Below are positions 5,610 to 8,204 of a DNA stretch of 8,204 nt, piece by piece (position 1 is the stretch's first letter; each line of letters opens with the position of its first letter). Below the pieces are notes generated by a model that saw only the letters and a list, made by a program, of their open reading frames with translations, did no database searches and was not told the origin of the DNA. The position numbers were made by a program, and so were the translations under genes. The DNA comes from Alphaproteobacteria bacterium (GTDB lineage Bacteria; Pseudomonadota; Alphaproteobacteria; Rhodobacterales; Rhodobacteraceae). The stretch spans positions 1 through 8,204 of the forward strand of contig JAADIC010000225.1 in the NCBI GenBank assembly GCA_013151535.1, written 5' to 3'.

Positions 5610-6503
5610 CTAGCTCATTCCGCCACCATGTTTCACAGTCGCCTCAAGATACGCTCCAAACCGATCTCGAAACTCTGGCCGCTTTAGGGCAAACGCAACT
5701 ATCGCTTCGAGATATCCGGCTTTTGAACTGCAATCATAGTGATTGCCCTCAAATCGGTATCCATAGACATTGTTCTCTTGAACCGCCGCGGCATTGATTG
5801 CGTCGTGTAACTGGGTTTCTGCACCGACACTCGGCGTGCCGATAACTAAGGATCCCATCACACTTGGTGTCAAAATATACCGCCCGATCACGGCCGTACA
5901 CGACGGTTCATCCGCAGCATCCGTTTTTTTGACCAGCCCTCGTACCGACACCAAACGATTCATGTCTTCTTTGATATCAAGAACCCCTAAGGCCGGTATC
6001 TGGTCACGCGGAACATCCATGACACCAACCATGTTTCCGCCAGTTTCAGTCCAGGCCTCGATCATCTGTTTTAGGCAAGGCTTATCGGCATCAATAACGT
6101 CGTCGGGCAACAAAACAGCAAAAGATTCATTCGCAATCAGTTGCTGGGCACAGGCAACCGCATGACCCAGCCCCCACAGTTCGCGCTGGCGGACAAAGGC
6201 GACAATCCCGCTTTCCATATCGGTTTGTCGCAAATCGGCCAGTAAATCGGCGCTACCCTTTTTGCGCAGCGCATTTACTAATTCTGGATCGTTGTCGAAG
6301 TAATCTTCTAACACACTATTGCTACCTGCAGTGACAAAAATGAGCTCCTTAATCCCGGCCGCCTGAGCTTCGTCCACCGCATATTGAATAAGCGGTCGAT
6401 CAACCAACGGCAGAATTTCCTTCGGAATGGCTTTGGTAGCAGGAAGAAATCTGGCTCCCAGACCAGCGACCGGGAAAATGGCTTTGGTAACCCTTTTTCT
6501 CAT
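5610..6503 (-). CDS. galU: UTP-glucose-1-phosphate uridylyltransferase-like protein with altered motifs
   Basis: A 297-residue cytoplasmic nucleotidyltransferase that would make UDP-glucose from UTP and glucose-1-phosphate for surface polysaccharides. The overall fold is clear: VTKAIFPVAGLGARFLPATK at 5-24, RPLIQYAVDEA at 36-46, GLGHAV at 111-116, the metal-binding LPDDVI at 132-137, IGRYIL at 206-211 and YDCSSKAGYLEA at 256-267. Several normally invariant positions differ: GTR is GAR (Ala17), the usual GRGK-like loop is AGSN at 59-62, YG is LG at 172-173, EKP is KKT at 192-194, and DCG is DCS. The ATG at 6503 is preferred because alphaproteobacterial GalU usually starts with a short Lys/Arg-rich segment before AIFPVAG. 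A TTG at 6527 would add eight residues. No strong ribosome binding site is seen. It may be a diverged paralogue or a related sugar-phosphate nucleotidyltransferase. Confidence 0.82.
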   Translation of the reverse strand: MRKRVTKAIFPVAGLGARFLPATKAIPKEILPLVDRPLIQYAVDEAQAAGIKELIFVTAGSNSVLEDYFDNDPELVNALRKKGSADLLADLRQTDMESGIVAFVRQRELWGLGHAVACAQQLIANESFAVLLPDDVIDADKPCLKQMIEAWTETGGNMVGVMDVPRDQIPALGVLDIKEDMNRLVSVRGLVKKTDAADEPSCTAVIGRYILTPSVMGSLVIGTPSVGAETQLHDAINAAAVQENNVYGYRFEGNHYDCSSKAGYLEAIVAFALKRPEFRDRFGAYLEATVKHGGGMS

Positions 6504-6662
6504 TTTGAAAACCGTTGTGACAACCAATAGAAGGTGAAAACATGCATCACTTTTAAGTAGAAAACAACATTTTGATTTCTCTTTCTCGCGACCGATTCAT
6601 AAAAGCCCACGTGGATTGAAGGTTAATGCCTAACGACATCGCCCGTGGGGTAGATTTGAGGA

Positions 6663-6788
6663 ATGGCTAATGCAGGAACTTTGGTTCGCCGCATCTGCCA
6701 AGGAGTGAACATGGCGTTCATCGAACGGGAATTGGGAAAATCATTGCGAACTGACACCCGAAATTCAGTGGCTCAAAATCCCTATTGA
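6663..6788 (+). CDS. Possible small ORF of unknown function (41 codons)
   Basis: Two in-frame ATG codons have purine-rich upstream sequence. The first, at 6663, has GAGGA immediately adjacent. The second, at 6711, has AAGGAG at 6700-6705 with ideal five-base spacing and gives a 25-residue peptide starting MAFIERELGK. The peptide is polar, without a signal peptide or membrane segment. Its position upstream of the dehydratase gene could make it a leader peptide, a genuine small protein or a remnant of a decayed gene. I recognise no family. The second start has by far the better translation signal. Confidence 0.25.
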   Translation: MANAGTLVRRICQGVNMAFIERELGKSLRTDTRNSVAQNPY

Positions 6789-6800
6789 TCAAATGATTGC

Positions 6801-6830
6801 TTGCCAAACGAATTGATTCTGGACCATACT
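6801..6830 (+). promoter_or_regulatory. Weak promoter candidate for the dehydratase gene
   Basis: TTGCCA (6801-6806) and CATACT (6825-6830) are spaced by 18 bases and match sigma-70 consensus at four of six positions each. Transcription would start near 6837 and give a leader of about 150 bases rich in T runs. This is a tentative call made by eye. Confidence 0.25.
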
Positions 6831-6974
6831 AACGCTTGGGGTTATTTGAGTGGTAATTTTTTTTACTTGGGGGTGTTTGGCAACTTTGCCAGGCTAGATT
6901 TGTAGTGTTCAGAGTGACAAGACCCAGTCTGATATTTTTTCTCCAGGTAAGCAGGCCGTGCGTTCTGCGATCTT

Positions 6975-6980
6975 GAGGGG
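6975..6980 (+). promoter_or_regulatory. Ribosome binding site that fixes the GTG start of the dehydratase gene
   Basis: GAGGGG is followed by a nine-base spacer (TA plus a T7 run) and then GTG at 6990. The first in-frame ATG is 63 bases further on, inside the first membrane helix, which makes it an unlikely start. An in-frame stop at 6948-6950 rules out a start further upstream than that. Confidence 0.65.
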
Positions 6981-6989
6981 TATTTTTTT

Positions 6990-8204
6990 GTGCAAAAGTA
7001 TTTGATAAATCTTCCGCGCCAAGCAAAGCGCGCGATCCTGTTTTCAGTTGATATGGCGCTGGTATTGTTAAGCCTCTATGCAGCTTTTGCGCTGCGGTTT
7101 GGCACAGCGGTTGCGACTGATTACATAGATGAGTCGTGGGTTCTGTTTCCGCTTCTTTTCGCTGTCAGTGCGCCACTGGCACTGGCCTTGCGCATACCAA
7201 ACGTCAAATTGAACGCATTTGAAAATAACGCGGTGATGCGTATTGGCCTGTTTGCCATCTCGCTGTCATTATCTGCCATGTTGCTGAGCTATGCTCTTGG
7301 GCTTGGCACGCCAAGATCGGTTCCGCTTATTCTGGGAATTGCTTTTTTTTTCGGTATAACCCTCTCGCGGTTGTTGGGGCATGGGCTTCTTTACGGGCTT
7401 CGCACACATAATAGGCAGGCGATTCCAGTCGCGGTCTATGGGGCAGGCGCCGCAGGCATTCAATTGGTATCGGCTTTACGCCAATCACGCGAAGTCCGGC
7501 CTGTGGTGTTTGTCGATGATAATCCAGCTTTGCGCGGAGTTTTGGTGGCCGGTCTCAAGGTTGAATCGCCAGACTCGCTGAGCGTTCTTGCGGATAGAGG
7601 TCGCATTAAACGGGTTCTTCTTGCAATCCCGTCAATGTCGGCAACTCGACGCGACAAGCTAATCACCAAGTTGCAAGATCTGGAATTGGAAGTTCAGGTT
7701 CTGCCTTCTTATGTGGATATGTTTGCGGGCAATGGCCCGGCGGATGATTTAAGAACCGTGTTGCCGGATGAATTGTTGGGCCGGGACAAAGTTAGTTTGG
7801 ATATCCCTGACATTGCCAAAGCCTATGCCGGTCGGGTTGTGATGGTTACCGGGGCGGGCGGGTCCATCGGTTCGGAACTTTGTCGGCAACTCATCAATTG
7901 TGACCCCGTGCGGATTGTGCTTTTTGAGCAAAATGAATTCGGGTTGTATGAAATTGATCGCGAACTTCGCCCAATGGCGGAACTGGCTGGGATTGAGGTT
8001 ATCACGCGGTTGGGTTCGGTGACCAACAAGGCCCGGGTTCAGGCTGTGATGGAAGGTGATGGTGTGGAAATTGTTATCCACGCGGCCGCCTATAAACATG
8101 TACCTTTGGTGGAGCACAATGAGCTGGAAGGTGCCAGGAACAACGTTATTGGTACACAGATCGTTGCCGAAACCGCGATCGAGTCGGGGCTTGAGCGGTT
8201 CATT
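6990..8204 (+). CDS. Membrane-anchored nucleotide-sugar 4,6-dehydratase/epimerase (FlaA1/WbpM/CapD type), 3' end missing
   Basis: The frame is open for 405 codons to the right edge; proteins of this family are usually 600-670 residues, so about two thirds is present. Four membrane helices lie at about residues 16-36, 50-69, 84-104 and 111-134. A first Rossmann-like domain follows with YGAGAAG at 150-156. After the DELLGRDKVSLD linker (260-271), the catalytic short-chain-dehydrogenase-type domain begins with the NAD(P)-binding VTGAGGSIGSEL at 286-297 and continues with HAAAYKHVPLVE at 364-375 and NNVIGTQ at 384-390. The catalytic Ser/Thr-Met/Tyr-Lys part lies beyond the window. By family, it would convert a UDP-N-acetylhexosamine at the inner membrane face for exopolysaccharide, O-antigen or protein glycosylation. 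The GTG start is supported by GAGGGG upstream. A T9 run at 7343-7351 codes for consecutive phenylalanines. Confidence 0.92.
   Translation, partial: MQKYLINLPRQAKRAILFSVDMALVLLSLYAAFALRFGTAVATDYIDESWVLFPLLFAVSAPLALALRIPNVKLNAFENNAVMRIGLFAISLSLSAMLLSYALGLGTPRSVPLILGIAFFFGITLSRLLGHGLLYGLRTHNRQAIPVAVYGAGAAGIQLVSALRQSREVRPVVFVDDNPALRGVLVAGLKVESPDSLSVLADRGRIKRVLLAIPSMSATRRDKLITKLQDLELEVQVLPSYVDMFAGNGPADDLRTVLPDELLGRDKVSLDIPDIAKAYAGRVVMVTGAGGSIGSELCRQLINCDPVRIVLFEQNEFGLYEIDRELRPMAELAGIEVITRLGSVTNKARVQAVMEGDGVEIVIHAAAYKHVPLVEHNELEGARNNVIGTQIVAETAIESGLERFI

Larger units (their letters stand above)
6504..6989. other. Divergent intergenic region between galU and the dehydratase gene
   Basis: Almost 490 A+T-rich bases separate two divergent glycan genes and should carry promoters for both. 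Items seen are a short palindrome GTTGTGACAAC at 6514-6524 just upstream of the galU start, a possible 41-codon frame at 6663-6788, a plausible plus-strand promoter at 6801-6830, and T runs at 6857-6864 (T8), 6935-6940 (T6) and 6983-6989 (T7). A 65-codon minus-strand frame at 6829-7026 overlaps the start of the dehydratase gene and has no support. No RNA gene was recognised. Confidence 0.5.

Noticed and set aside
6878..6891. TTGGCAACTTTGCCA considered as a sigma-54 promoter
   Set aside because: The GG and GC dinucleotides are seven bases apart instead of the ten required. It is only a short imperfect palindrome.
6829..7026. Minus-strand 65-codon frame between the divergent glycan genes
   Set aside because: It overlaps the ribosome binding site and start of the dehydratase gene and shows no translation signal.

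Overview
The base composition, codon use and gene families suggest an alphaproteobacterium, most likely of the Rhodobacterales/Roseobacter type. This is inference from the DctP/DctQ/DctM and GalU sequence styles, not from a database search. The window joins two unrelated modules separated by long stretches without genes.

Left part (1-573): an unrecognised gene may run off the left edge on the minus strand, with a start codon at 65. The rest is non-coding DNA. It holds a degenerate tandem array of 13 exact-length 8-bp units (216-319), which is the most unusual structural element in the window.

Central part (574-5004, all minus strand): a compact transport operon reads in the order dctP (periplasmic solute-binding protein), dctQ (small permease), dctM (large permease), then a class I/II PLP aminotransferase. 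It is a complete TRAP transporter, which uses an ion gradient to take up an organic acid. The last three genes are separated by only 3 and 10 bases. A strong GC hairpin lies between dctP and dctQ, and would let the binding protein be made in excess of the membrane proteins. A TATAAT promoter element upstream of dctP sits inside a near-perfect palindrome, which looks like a repressor operator. The co-transcribed aminotransferase suggests that the imported compound is an amino acid, an oxo acid or something converted to one. The exact substrate cannot be read from the sequence.

Right part (5610-8204): a galU-like UTP-glucose-1-phosphate uridylyltransferase gene on the minus strand lies divergent to a large membrane-anchored nucleotide-sugar dehydratase/epimerase of the FlaA1/WbpM/CapD type. 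The latter starts with GTG at 6990 and runs off the right edge. Together they look like the edge of an exopolysaccharide or surface-glycan cluster. The GalU is unusual because several hallmark active-site motifs are altered. The dehydratase gene carries a T9 homopolymer in its coding region and a T7 run between its ribosome binding site and start codon.

The gaps at 4903-5609 and 6504-6989 are visibly richer in A+T than the TRAP operon. They hold regulatory-looking repeats but no convincing gene. I see no wholly new multi-gene system here. The best leads are the octamer array, the motif-altered GalU and the possible slippage tracts in the glycan gene.
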